Shown: in pieces, positions 24,689-32,657 of the stretch
How positions within the stretch are numbered: position 1 is the stretch's first letter
How the letters are laid out: every line of letters starts with the position of its first letter
IMG/VR virus record: IMGVR_UViG_3300035670_000424
Location: 1-44,014 of that record
Length of the DNA: 44,014 nucleotides
Reading direction: 5' to 3' (one strand)
Source: a virus
Position numbers and translations under genes: made by a program
The notes under the pieces: generated by a model
What the model was told of the DNA's origin: nothing
Database searches by the model: none
What the model saw: only the letters and a program-made list of their open reading frames with translations

Positions 24689-26544
24689 CAGTGAGTTTCT
24701 TTCCAGTTATTACCAACTTCGTAGTTGCCCTTGAGAGGACACTTGAAGCCAAGCTTCTCGCCAGCCCGAGCGATGGCGTTCGCTGCGGTCTGTCCGACTT
24801 CCTCAGCCACATCAGGTCGAGCCTCGATCTGCCACTCGTCATGGACGTTAGCGACGAACTCATAGTGGACGCCGGGGATCAGCCCTGCGGCCTTGAGGTC
24901 TTCATCGAGGATCACCAGCGCCACCTTCATGGCAATCGCCCCCGCTGCTTGAAGCAACGTGTTCAATGCCGAGTGAGTGGAGCGACAGGAGAGACGGCGA
25001 CCATCGATCCCCTTCAGTCCACCAGTAGCCTTGACCTTCGTCGCCACCTTCTCAGTGAGGGTGCCGAGTGCAGGGAGGTTCTTGAGGAACTTGCGGCGAG
25101 ACTTCTGACCAGCCTTGCGGATGTCATTGTCATCACCCTTGGCACCGAGGATCAGGCCGAGCTTGTGATCACCAGCCCCGTAGATGAAGGCGTAGAACCA
25201 AGTCTTAGCCATGTCTCTGTGGGTCTTGGGATCGAAGCCGATGGCGCGGCAGTTCACCGAGTGCATGTCAGTGCCGAGTTCTTTCTTCCCGGCAAGGACA
25301 ACATCGGTATACGCACCGCCGTCATACGCGGCCATGTAGTGAGCAAGGCAGCGAAGCTCCAAGGCGTCAGCGTCACAGCCCACAAGCTTCCATCCCGCAC
25401 GTGGGAGGAAGAGCTCACGGAAACGCTCACCATAAGGGGAACGGTTGGCAGGGACCTGTGCCATGTTCGGGCGTCGATGCGTCATGCGTCCGGTCACTGC
25501 ACCGTTGGTGATCACCTCACCGTGGATGCGTCCCTTACGCTCACGCTTCATCAGTCCTTCACCGCCCTCGACCAACTGGCCTAACCGCTTCTGGATCAGG
25601 AAGTACTCCGACAATAGCTTGGCCTCAGGGTAGTCGAGAGACGCGAGAACGTCATCGTCTACCTTGGGGTCACCCTTCGCAGTGAACTCCTTAGGTTGCC
25701 ATCCGTGCTTCTCCTTGAGGACCTTAGCGATGTGCTGGCGGGAGGAGGGATTGAACTCCACCACCTGTACCTTGTAGGTCATCTGTCCCTTCACGTAGCC
25801 ACGGGTCTTGTTGTTCACCTTCGGTACGAACGGGGTCTTCACCTCCCACGGCGGGAACATCGCCATCAGTTGCTTCTCAAGCTCGATACGCTTGACCAAC
25901 AATTCTTGGTACAGTTGGGCAGCGGCCTCGACGTTGAAACCAAAGCCATTCTGTTCCTGGCGGAAGATGATCGCAGCCACAGCATGTTCAAGCTCGATGC
26001 TGTAGTCAGAGAAGGCGTGCTTCTCCTTCCGCTCAATCAGCCTGTGGTACAGCTTGGTGGTAACCTCGATGTCCTGCTCACAGTAGTCCTGCATCTCCTG
26101 CGACCACTCAGCCCATCCACCCTTGTAGTCACCCTTGTACTCACCGATGCGATAGCCGAAGGCTTCCAGCGAGTAGCGTCCGATGAACTTCTTGGGAAGC
26201 TGTCCCGTCTCAGCCATGCCGTAGTCGCTGTTGGCGATCTCCGGGTAGATGAGCCGAGCGAGGACGAGGGTGTCAATCAGACTGGCCTTAGGTTGGAACC
26301 AAGGGTACACCTTCTGTAAGGCAGGGATGTCGAACTTGAGGATGTTGTGACCGATGAGGACATCAGCACCACGGAGCAAGTCGATACCGTAGCGGAGGCT
26401 GTTGTACTTCTCACCGTCATCATCGATAGCGTCAGTGCAGGAGAACGTCTCACCTGTCTCAAGGTTCTTGATGCAGAGACAGTGGACGCGATCCAGTTCA
26501 TCGAGGAGACCATTGGTCTCAATGTCAAATACGAGTGTGGTCAA
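24688..26544 (-). CDS. DNA polymerase, family A (gp5-like)
   Basis: This 618-residue replicative polymerase has a 3'-5' exonuclease domain (FDIETNG with D7 and E9, GHNILKFDIPAL, YCEQDIEVT) and all polymerase motifs: DADALELRCLAHYM (A), HRDMAKTWFYAFIYGAG (B) and VHDEWQ (C). It is shorter than T7 gp5 (704), partly because the segment between FPPWEV and FNPSSR, which holds the thioredoxin-binding insertion in T7, is only about 35 residues. The start is TTG at 26544 with AAGGGAG upstream. A strong terminator lies just ahead of it. Confidence 0.96.
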   Translation of the reverse strand: MTTLVFDIETNGLLDELDRVHCLCIKNLETGETFSCTDAIDDDGEKYNSLRYGIDLLRGADVLIGHNILKFDIPALQKVYPWFQPKASLIDTLVLARLIYPEIANSDYGMAETGQLPKKFIGRYSLEAFGYRIGEYKGDYKGGWAEWSQEMQDYCEQDIEVTTKLYHRLIERKEKHAFSDYSIELEHAVAAIIFRQEQNGFGFNVEAAAQLYQELLVKRIELEKQLMAMFPPWEVKTPFVPKVNNKTRGYVKGQMTYKVQVVEFNPSSRQHIAKVLKEKHGWQPKEFTAKGDPKVDDDVLASLDYPEAKLLSEYFLIQKRLGQLVEGGEGLMKRERKGRIHGEVITNGAVTGRMTHRRPNMAQVPANRSPYGERFRELFLPRAGWKLVGCDADALELRCLAHYMAAYDGGAYTDVVLAGKKELGTDMHSVNCRAIGFDPKTHRDMAKTWFYAFIYGAGDHKLGLILGAKGDDNDIRKAGQKSRRKFLKNLPALGTLTEKVATKVKATGGLKGIDGRRLSCRSTHSALNTLLQAAGAIAMKVALVILDEDLKAAGLIPGVHYEFVANVHDEWQIEARPDVAEEVGQTAANAIARAGEKLGFKCPLKGNYEVGNNWKETH

Positions 26545-26559
26545 TACGATCTCCCTTAG

Positions 26560-26590
26560 AGAAAGAAAAAGGGAGAGCCGAAGCCCTCCC
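26560..26590 (-). terminator. Intrinsic terminator between ThyX and DNA polymerase
   Basis: The transcribed strand reads GGGAGGGC-TTCG-GCTCTCCC (26571-26590) and then TTTTTCTTTC. The UUCG tetraloop, the strong stem and the T-run make this a textbook factor-independent terminator in the middle of the replication block. Confidence 0.92.
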
Positions 26591-26677
26591 GATGGTTAGT
26601 TAGTTAGTGTGGCGACCCACGGTCAGATAGTAGCCTTCGCGTACCTCCTGACCTTCCCCTATTGCCTTGCGGCTGGC

Positions 26678-26803
26678 CTATCCCTTACTGCCACTGTCGC
26701 CACCAATACAGCACCCACCCCACTTACTATCGCAGGGTAGGTCTATGTACGGATGAACAAACAGCCAGCAGCTAGTCACCACAGCGACGAGCGTTGCTAG
26801 AAT
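26678..26803 (-). CDS. Possible 41-aa lipoprotein-like peptide with an ATT start
   Basis: Upstream is a strong ribosome site, AAGGAGACTAAC, but the codon at the right distance is ATT. From there 41 codons are open: a hydrophobic start (LATLVAVVTSC), then WLFVHPYIDLPC and a glycine and cysteine rich tail, to TAG at 26678. VTSC fits a lipobox, so a tiny lipoprotein is conceivable, but there is no positive n-region. GTG codons 8 and 9 are other possible starts but are too far from the ribosome site. It fills the otherwise empty gap between ThyX and polymerase. Could be chance. Confidence 0.3.
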   Translation of the reverse strand: MLATLVAVVTSCWLFVHPYIDLPCDSKWGGCCIGGDSGSKG

Positions 26804-26813
26804 GTTAGTCTCC

Positions 26814-27485
26814 TTAGTTGTTCATTAGTGCGGGCCAGGCATAGGGGAAGCACTCGGCTGCGGCGAAGGCGATACCCTTCGCTACCTCCTGTGTCTCCTT
26901 CTGTGCGTGACTGTCAGTCCTCTGCTTCACCACGCGGGCGAAGGCGTAGAGCGAACCAGACCAGTACCACTCAGTCATCATGGACTGAGGTAGCACCATG
27001 CGGGCCTGTTCGGGACAGACGCCCTTACTAATCATGTATTGGTAGAGGCCCTTGAGAACCTCAGTGTAGTCCGCCCAATCAGTAGGATCGTCACCACAAC
27101 GAAGCTCATGGTTCACTTCCATTGTATACGCTGAGCTACCCTGCTTCACGTTCTCAGCCCGCGTCCTCCATCCCTCAGGAACATAGAACTCAGGCTCACT
27201 GTCCACGTACCGCCTACTCACCTCGTTCCACGCAAGGCCCACCTGATGCTTCTGAAGCTGACGAGCGACGAAGATAGGTGCTTTGATGCGGAAGGTGAGG
27301 AAGCAGTGGGAGAAGGGTGACCAGTGACCATGCTTGGCGAGGTACTCGATCAGCTTGATGTCCTTAGCGGGGAGGCCACTACCGAAGTGATCCTCTTCAT
27401 AGCGACTCTCCTTCGCAAACGAAACGCGGGCAGCGTTAACCACCCGCAGATCGTCACCCATGTGGTCAATCAGTTCAACCTGCAT
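26814..27485 (-). CDS. thyX: FAD-dependent thymidylate synthase ThyX
   Basis: ThyX makes dTMP from dUMP using methylene-tetrahydrofolate, FAD and NADPH. The 223-residue protein carries the signature in a phage variant: ARQLQKHQVGLAWNEVSRRY, residues 74-93, with KHQ in place of the usual RHR and the conserved N87, E88, S90, R91-R92 and Y93. HWSPFSHCFLTFRIKAP (54-70) is the typical segment before it. It lies beside the ribonucleotide reductase, so together they feed dNTP synthesis. It overlaps the upstream small gene by 11 bases. Confidence 0.96.
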   Translation of the reverse strand: MQVELIDHMGDDLRVVNAARVSFAKESRYEEDHFGSGLPAKDIKLIEYLAKHGHWSPFSHCFLTFRIKAPIFVARQLQKHQVGLAWNEVSRRYVDSEPEFYVPEGWRTRAENVKQGSSAYTMEVNHELRCGDDPTDWADYTEVLKGLYQYMISKGVCPEQARMVLPQSMMTEWYWSGSLYAFARVVKQRTDSHAQKETQEVAKGIAFAAAECFPYAWPALMNN

Positions 27486-27657
27486 TCCAATACCGACAAT
27501 AGAAGTGCTTCATCTCAGTCAACTCCTTTGGGTATCCTTGCTCGATGAGCCATTCGAGAGTGCGGTGCTGGTGTTCCTTCGGGATGATCTTCGGGAACCC
27601 ATACATCCACCCTGACGGCGGATCGATCATCAGGTTGGTAGGTGATAGATCACTCAC
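27475..27657 (-). CDS. Unknown 60-aa protein between RNR and ThyX
   Basis: The GTG at 27657 overlaps the end of the reductase gene; a later ATG at 27630 has no ribosome site. The product holds LMIDPPSGWMYGFPKIIP, which looks conserved and well ordered, then a helix (HQHRTLEWLIEQGYPKELT) and an aromatic tail. No known domain is recognised. Placement between two nucleotide-synthesis genes with overlaps on both sides suggests co-expression with them. Confidence 0.72.
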   Translation of the reverse strand: MSDLSPTNLMIDPPSGWMYGFPKIIPKEHQHRTLEWLIEQGYPKELTEMKHFYCRYWNAG

Positions 27658-29344
27658 AAGTCTTCTTCCCTGTTTCTGGATCGATGAAGCAAGCGGCACC
27701 TTCACCCTCCTGAGGAGCGGCGTTGAAGATACCCATGCGCTTACCCGATGCACGGAACGTAGTGCAGCCCTTGGCTCCACCCTTCCACGCACGAACGTAC
27801 ACATCCTTGAACTCATCGAAGGTTACGTTGTCACCGACATTGCATGTCTTACTGACTGCGCTGTCAATCCACTGGCTGACCGCGATCAGCGTATCAACAT
27901 GCTCTGTGACAGAACATTGGTCAGCCGTCCGTCCTTTAACACCAAACACACGAACCCCGTAGTCATCAACTCTCTCAACGCGCGGTCCTTCATAAGTCTG
28001 GATGGTTCGATCAAATCCATAGGAGAACACTGGCTCGATACCGGATGAGACATTGTCGGCAGCGAGGGAAATAGTTCCAGTTGGAGCGATGGAGGTGAGG
28101 TGGGAGTTTCGGATACCGTAGGCAGCGATTGCATCTTGCACATCCTCATCGAGCTTCTGCACGAACTTGGAGCGGAGGTAGTGTTCCTTCACGAACAGAG
28201 GGAAGGGACCCTTCTCCAGCGCCAGCTTTGCAGAGGCCATGTAGACTTCGTTGGTGAAGCAGCGTGTCAACTCCGACAGGAACTTGATGAACGCCGGGGA
28301 GCCATACTCGTAGCCGAGGACTTCAAGTGCATTGGCAACTCCGGTGAACCCAAGGCCCATCCTCCGCTTCGCCTTTGCTTCCTCGTACTGAGCAGTCAAA
28401 GGGTACAGCGCACGGTCCACGATGTTGTCCATAGCGCGGACCACATGCGGGATGTCCTTGTCGAACTGTTCGAAGTCGAAGTACGACACACCTTCCTTGG
28501 TGAACTTGATGTACTTCACCAGATTGAAGGAGCCGAGCAGACACGCACCGTTGGGCGGGAGCGGCTGTTCAGCACAGGGGTTGGTCGCCGCGATGGTCTC
28601 GCAGTACCAGAGGTTATTCATCTCGTTGATGCGGTCGATGAACAGTACGCCTGGCTCAGCCCAATCCCAGTTGGTCCGCATGATCTCATCCCACAGTGAG
28701 CGGGCGTTGATCGTGCGGTACTTCTTACCACCCCACACAAGATCGAAGCCTTCGTTCTTCTCGACGGCTTCCATGAACTTGTCGGTGATACCAACGGAGA
28801 TGTTGAAGTTGGTCAGTTTAGTACTGTTACGCTTCGACCTGATGAACTCCTCGATGTCAGGATGGTCAACCCGCAGCACTCCCATCTGAGCGCCACGTCT
28901 GTGTCCCGCACTAGCGACAGTTCCACAGACGGCGTCGAAGATTGACATGAAGGACACGGGGCCTGACGCAGGGCTACCAGTCTTTGTAATAAGGTCTCCA
29001 CGGGGTCTGATGGTGCTGAAGTCATAACCGATGCCACCTCCAAGTCTCATTGTCTCAGCCGCTACCTTCGCCACATCCATGATCCCGTTCATGCTGTCGG
29101 GGATCGTGGGGGAGACGAAGCAGTTGTACGGTGTGACCTGACGGGCAGCACCCATTGCGGCCTGTACGCGACCAGCGGGGAGGAACCGCTGATCGAGGAG
29201 GATTTCACGGAAGGCATGGAAGTGATCTTCGTTATCCTTCAGTGCATCGGCAATGCGAGTACACTTGTCACGGTGTGTCTCGCCCTCCTGCCGATACTTC
29301 ATGGTGTCAATCTCGATGGAGATGGGGAGGGTTGGTCCCTGCAT
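27650..29344 (-). CDS. nrdJ: Ribonucleotide reductase, class II (adenosylcobalamin-dependent)
   Basis: The enzyme reduces ribonucleotides to deoxyribonucleotides using a B12-derived radical and needs no separate radical subunit; none is encoded. The 564 residues contain NCFVSP (C75) and GACLLGSFNL (C268), the redox pair, and the active-site block NPCAEQPLPPNG with N255, C257 and E259. APTGTISLAADNVSSGIEP follows near residue 420. The C-terminus ends with two cysteines 11 residues apart (C552, C563), as in enzymes that are re-reduced by thioredoxin. Class II is inferred from the single compact chain with this tail. Confidence 0.93.
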   Translation of the reverse strand: MQGPTLPISIEIDTMKYRQEGETHRDKCTRIADALKDNEDHFHAFREILLDQRFLPAGRVQAAMGAARQVTPYNCFVSPTIPDSMNGIMDVAKVAAETMRLGGGIGYDFSTIRPRGDLITKTGSPASGPVSFMSIFDAVCGTVASAGHRRGAQMGVLRVDHPDIEEFIRSKRNSTKLTNFNISVGITDKFMEAVEKNEGFDLVWGGKKYRTINARSLWDEIMRTNWDWAEPGVLFIDRINEMNNLWYCETIAATNPCAEQPLPPNGACLLGSFNLVKYIKFTKEGVSYFDFEQFDKDIPHVVRAMDNIVDRALYPLTAQYEEAKAKRRMGLGFTGVANALEVLGYEYGSPAFIKFLSELTRCFTNEVYMASAKLALEKGPFPLFVKEHYLRSKFVQKLDEDVQDAIAAYGIRNSHLTSIAPTGTISLAADNVSSGIEPVFSYGFDRTIQTYEGPRVERVDDYGVRVFGVKGRTADQCSVTEHVDTLIAVSQWIDSAVSKTCNVGDNVTFDEFKDVYVRAWKGGAKGCTTFRASGKRMGIFNAAPQEGEGAACFIDPETGKKTCE

Positions 29345-29354
29345 TCTTTTATCC

Positions 29355-29594
29355 TTAGTTGAGGGTTACTTCTTTGAGATCGGTTCTGAACATCTGAGCC
29401 AGCCAGCCATTGATGCCAGCCAGCACAGGCCCAGTGATCACGATCTTCTTGTTGAGCTTGGGGTTGGTGATCAGTATCCCCGGCTGACCATCGATCAGCA
29501 TCACACGCTTGAACGTGGTGCCAGCGGAGCCATCGATGATCAGCGTCTCGTCAGCCTTGAGGGTCTGTCGGGAGTAGACGGTATTGTCCTTCAT
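29355..29594 (-). CDS. Unknown 79-aa protein
   Basis: The ATG at 29594 overlaps the upstream stop (TGATG) and follows GAGGG; a GTG one codon earlier is also possible. The product starts MKDNTVYSRQTLKADETLII and is beta-rich (VMLIDGQPGILITNP, KKIVITGPVL), with no signal or membrane segment. It precedes the ribonucleotide reductase by 10 bases. The family is not recognised. Confidence 0.75.
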   Translation of the reverse strand: MKDNTVYSRQTLKADETLIIDGSAGTTFKRVMLIDGQPGILITNPKLNKKIVITGPVLAGINGWLAQMFRTDLKEVTLN

Positions 29595-29776
29595 CACTTT
29601 CCCTCCACTTCACGAAGCACATGAGGTCCACGTTCAAGTTCATCCATGCGGGCTTGCGCTCGATCCTCAGTGATGAACCAATCAACCATCTTCCATCCGA
29701 AGATAGGGATGAACTTCTGAACTTCGAACTGCGGATCACGTGTCGGTCCAGTACGGACCAATCTATACTTAGCCAT
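29594..29776 (-). CDS. Unknown 60-aa basic protein
   Basis: This 60-residue protein begins MAKYRLVRTGPTRDPQFEVQ and contains aromatic FIPIFGWKMVDWFITED, then a charged helix. It follows the primase-helicase with a TGATG overlap. Short aromatic proteins of this shape are common in phage replication operons. No function is suggested by sequence. Confidence 0.75.
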   Translation of the reverse strand: MAKYRLVRTGPTRDPQFEVQKFIPIFGWKMVDWFITEDRAQARMDELERGPHVLREVEGK

Positions 29777-31407
29777 CAGAAACCTTCCTGTTCAAATCCC
29801 TCTTGTGGGACGGGTTGCTCAAACGGATCATCGAGTGCCTCAGTCAAGCGGCCACTCTCAGGGTCATAGGTCAGCCAGCCAGCGATGCCTGTCTCACCAG
29901 TGTAGCGGTTCTTCAAGATGCGAAGGGTGTTCACATTCTTGAACTGTTCGTTCTGTTGGTTTCGCTCAACTCCGACAACAAGGTCAGCAAGCTGAGCAAT
30001 AGCGTGAGAGCCACGAAGCTGAGCAAGAGAAGTCTGTGCTCCTTCTTCATGTCCCTTGTCGCCACTAGGACGCTTGAGATGAGAGACGATGTGAAGGACA
30101 ATGCGGGTCTCCATTGCTACTGTCTTGAGTTTGGTCATTAGGTTATCGAGCATACGCCGCTCGTCACCATCTTCCTCGCCCGAGATCACAATCGAAATGT
30201 GATCCAGAACAACCATACTACACCCGCAAGAGACAGCGAGGTAGCGGATACGACTGATGATGTTGTCAATGTCAGTACTACCAAAGTGATCGTACAGAAA
30301 CACACGACCAGTTCCAAGCGTGAGATCATACGCAAGCTTCTTCTCCTCGCTACTCGTCTGCTTCCAGTACTTCCTCAGGCGCTTGCTGATCGCAAGTCCC
30401 ATGAGGTCACGCGCCGCCATCTTCACGCTCTCCTCAAGCCTGATGATGCCAACAGTGTCACCGTGCTGGATCATGTGCCACTCGATTTCACGGACCATCG
30501 CGGACTTGCCGATACCGGAGCCAGCGGTCCACACGATCACTTCGCCGGGGCGGAAGCCCATCGTCATCTCCTGTAGCTTCCCCCACGGATAGGGGAAGGA
30601 GAACTCTTCATCATCTTCGAAGACGATGTCCTCGATCTCCTTACCATTCACGATACCATCAGGCCGATAGGTCTTGGCGTCGAAAACGGCAGAGATCAAT
30701 TCCTTCTCCCTGTCGGCCAGCCACATTTCGTTGGCGTCCTTGAGCGGGAGGGAAACGATCTTCGCCTTACCTGGCGGGAGGATGGCAGCACACTCAGCCG
30801 CAGCCTTGCGTCCCGGCTCATCCATGTCGAAGCAAAGGACGATCTCCTCGTAGGAGGTGAGCCACTCGTATGCCTTCTTGATGTCGTTCCGTGCGCCCTG
30901 TGCGCCACTGATAAGGGACACCACAGGATAGCGATTGCCGAATGCTTGGCTCACGGTAAGGCAGTCGATCTCGCCTTCTGTCACGATCACCTTCTTACCG
31001 CCATCACGGAAGAGATGCTGACCGAAGAGCAGGGCGTTCGACTTATCACCAAACCAAGGGAACGCTTTGTCCTTGGTTCGGACATGCTGAGCCACGATGT
31101 TCCCATCAGCGTCGCGGTAGTGGGCGATCTGTACCGACTGTCCGTTCAGTTCACCAATGGTGTAGTGAAACTTCTCGCATGTCTCCTGACTGATCTTCCT
31201 CTTGGCAAGAGGCTTGTGTTCGCCCGAAGGCAACAGGTTCTTCACTCGTCTCTCCTGCTTGATTTCGATTTCGCCTTCCCCTCGCTCCCGATAGCCACAG
31301 CCGAAACACCAGCCATGACCATCGGAATAACGGGCGAGGTTATCCCTCGATCCACAAGAGGGGCAGGACTCTTTGCGTACAAAGGCGCTGCCGCTCTCGT
31401 TGTGCAT
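29776..31407 (-). CDS. DNA primase-helicase (gp4-like)
   Basis: This 543-residue bifunctional enzyme (T7 gp4: 566) primes and unwinds at the fork. A zinc-ribbon primase end has C15, C18, C34 and C37. The TOPRIM domain shows VTEGEID (E144) and CFDMDEPG (D194, D196). The helicase has Walker A GSGIGKS (296-302), VVLDHISI as Walker B, and the later AQLRGSHAIAQLAD and R/K finger region. It ends in an acidic tail with terminal Phe (EQEGF), the kind of tail used to bind polymerase. TAATG overlap with the upstream gene. Confidence 0.96.
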   Translation of the reverse strand: MHNESGSAFVRKESCPSCGSRDNLARYSDGHGWCFGCGYRERGEGEIEIKQERRVKNLLPSGEHKPLAKRKISQETCEKFHYTIGELNGQSVQIAHYRDADGNIVAQHVRTKDKAFPWFGDKSNALLFGQHLFRDGGKKVIVTEGEIDCLTVSQAFGNRYPVVSLISGAQGARNDIKKAYEWLTSYEEIVLCFDMDEPGRKAAAECAAILPPGKAKIVSLPLKDANEMWLADREKELISAVFDAKTYRPDGIVNGKEIEDIVFEDDEEFSFPYPWGKLQEMTMGFRPGEVIVWTAGSGIGKSAMVREIEWHMIQHGDTVGIIRLEESVKMAARDLMGLAISKRLRKYWKQTSSEEKKLAYDLTLGTGRVFLYDHFGSTDIDNIISRIRYLAVSCGCSMVVLDHISIVISGEEDGDERRMLDNLMTKLKTVAMETRIVLHIVSHLKRPSGDKGHEEGAQTSLAQLRGSHAIAQLADLVVGVERNQQNEQFKNVNTLRILKNRYTGETGIAGWLTYDPESGRLTEALDDPFEQPVPQEGFEQEGF

Positions 31408-31643
31408 TAGTCCACCAGACCTTCCGGCAGATCGACCTTGTAGATGTCATCGAGGGTCTGAGAGATGACCGCGTTCAGTCCCTCTCGCGGGATGTTGAGG
31501 CCACGCGCAATGATACCCGTGACAACGATGGTCGAGGTCAGCGCCTCAAGAGGGTGAGCATCAGCGGCCTTGAACAAGGCGAGGATGGTCTGAGTGTAGG
31601 ACGTTGCGTTGTCGGCAGCGTTGTCGAGCTGGTTGTTATCCAT
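31407..31643 (-). CDS. Unknown 78-aa helical protein
   Basis: The ATG at 31643 has AAGGAAC upstream and gives MDNNQLDNAADNATSYTQ, then a helix rich in small hydrophobic residues (TSTIVVTGIIARGLNIPREG) and an acidic end. The hydrophobic stretch is short for a membrane span. It is coupled to the primase-helicase by a TAATG overlap. It resembles the neighbouring 72-residue protein in composition but I see no clear duplication. Confidence 0.72.
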   Translation of the reverse strand: MDNNQLDNAADNATSYTQTILALFKAADAHPLEALTSTIVVTGIIARGLNIPREGLNAVISQTLDDIYKVDLPEGLVD

Positions 31644-31659
31644 GTGCAGTGTTCCTTGT

Positions 31660-31878
31660 TCAGTTGATGGAGAGGGGGTTGGGTTGCTTGTAGATGATCT
31701 CAGCGGTCTTATCTGCGGCTGCGCTGAACTGCTCCAGCGACATACCAGCGCCACGTGCGGCGGCAGAGTAGGCCATGCCAAGGGCAGACAGAGCGACAGC
31801 CACATCACTCGCATTGTCGAGGGCGAGAGTTACGATGGCTGAGGCGAGGTTGCGTGCTTCGTTCACACGGTCGTGCAT
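31660..31878 (-). CDS. Unknown 72-aa alanine-rich helical protein
   Basis: This 72-residue protein is almost entirely helical and alanine rich (NLASAIVTLALDNASDVAVA, then ALGMAYSAAARGAGMSLEQF). It starts in a TAATG overlap with MazG and lies 16 bases before the next gene. No domain is recognised. The alanine-rich helices suggest a small oligomer. Confidence 0.72.
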   Translation of the reverse strand: MHDRVNEARNLASAIVTLALDNASDVAVALSALGMAYSAAARGAGMSLEQFSAAADKTAEIIYKQPNPLSIN

Positions 31879-32246
31879 TAGCGATTGTCTCCTGATCCAG
31901 TGATGACCTTCCGCTTCGCACGGTCAGCCAGCTTGTCGATGTTCATCTGAGCGATGTCGGCCAGCGGTATCTCAAGCTCGTCAGCGATCATGGCCACGTA
32001 CCAGAGTACGTCACCGATCTCGGCGGCAAGCTTCTCCTTGGCGAATGGAGAGAGCTTATACAGTGGGGCATAATCCAGCGGGTGACCGCCATCATTATCC
32101 ACACGGTACTTCTCATCGCCACGGTGGAACCGCTTCATCACCCCTGCCACTTCACCCGCTTCCTCAGTAAGGCCGTGGACGAAATGGTCGAGGCTGTTAC
32201 CCATCGCGGTCTTGCGGGCCGCAGTCTGGTAGTCGTTAAGGTGCAT
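31878..32246 (-). CDS. mazG: MazG-like nucleotide pyrophosphohydrolase
   Basis: The 122-residue protein has the all-alpha NTP pyrophosphatase signature: EEAGEV (E28, E29, E32) and EIGDVLWYVAMIADEL (E76, D79), the metal-binding EExxE and ExxD. In phages MazG proteins are thought to hydrolyse noncanonical nucleotides or to lower (p)ppGpp. The ATG at 32246 overlaps the upstream stop (TGATG); longer readings start without a ribosome site. It lies in the replication block with RNR and ThyX. Confidence 0.92.
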   Translation of the reverse strand: MHLNDYQTAARKTAMGNSLDHFVHGLTEEAGEVAGVMKRFHRGDEKYRVDNDGGHPLDYAPLYKLSPFAKEKLAAEIGDVLWYVAMIADELEIPLADIAQMNIDKLADRAKRKVITGSGDNR

Positions 32247-32434
32247 CAGATTGGCTGTCCTTTCGCTACGGGGAGCATCACACAGTTGGCATCCCACTCG
32301 ATGATCTCGCCCTTGGACTTGAGTTCCTCCATAGTGGCGACGAGTTCCTCCTTGGGAGGACACTCCTCAACCTGGATGGTCTCAAGGGTAAGCTCACCAG
32401 TGGACATGATAAGAGCGAGGATGAAGATGTTCAC
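32246..32434 (-). CDS. Small secreted or membrane-anchored protein, 62 aa
   Basis: The start is GTG at 32434, with GAGGG at good spacing. The N-terminus MNIFILALIMSTGELTLETI has a short hydrophobic stretch, followed by a soluble part with two cysteines (ECPPKEE and DANCVML) that may form a disulfide outside the membrane. Short secreted proteins of this outline are common in phages of proteobacteria. Function unknown. Confidence 0.7.
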   Translation of the reverse strand: MNIFILALIMSTGELTLETIQVEECPPKEELVATMEELKSKGEIIEWDANCVMLPVAKGQPI

Positions 32435-32444
32435 CAGCGCACCC

Positions 32445-32657
32445 TCAGACCAGCACGTAGCGGGCGTACCGCTGACCAGTGGCGTCCTTCTTGAGGACAG
32501 AGGTGATGTTCCAGCCAGCTTCCTTCAGATCGCGGATGCGGCGCGGCAGGGCGCGGCAGCGATAGAGGGCCTGTGCCTCGACGTTGGTGATCGATCCCTT
32601 CTGCTGGAGGTGCGTGAGGATCAGGTGGGTCATGGGCTTACCATTGACGGTCTTCAT
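32445..32657 (-). CDS. Small winged-helix protein, 70 aa
   Basis: This 70-residue protein reads as a winged helix: THLILTHLQQKGSITNVEAQ (first helices), LYRCRALPRRIRDLKEAGW (recognition region) and a beta-wing ending (QRYARYVLV). Such proteins are common beside T7-like replication genes. It overlaps the endonuclease I stop in an ATGA arrangement. DNA binding is inferred; a target site is not evident. Confidence 0.8.
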   Translation of the reverse strand: MKTVNGKPMTHLILTHLQQKGSITNVEAQALYRCRALPRRIRDLKEAGWNITSVLKKDATGQRYARYVLV

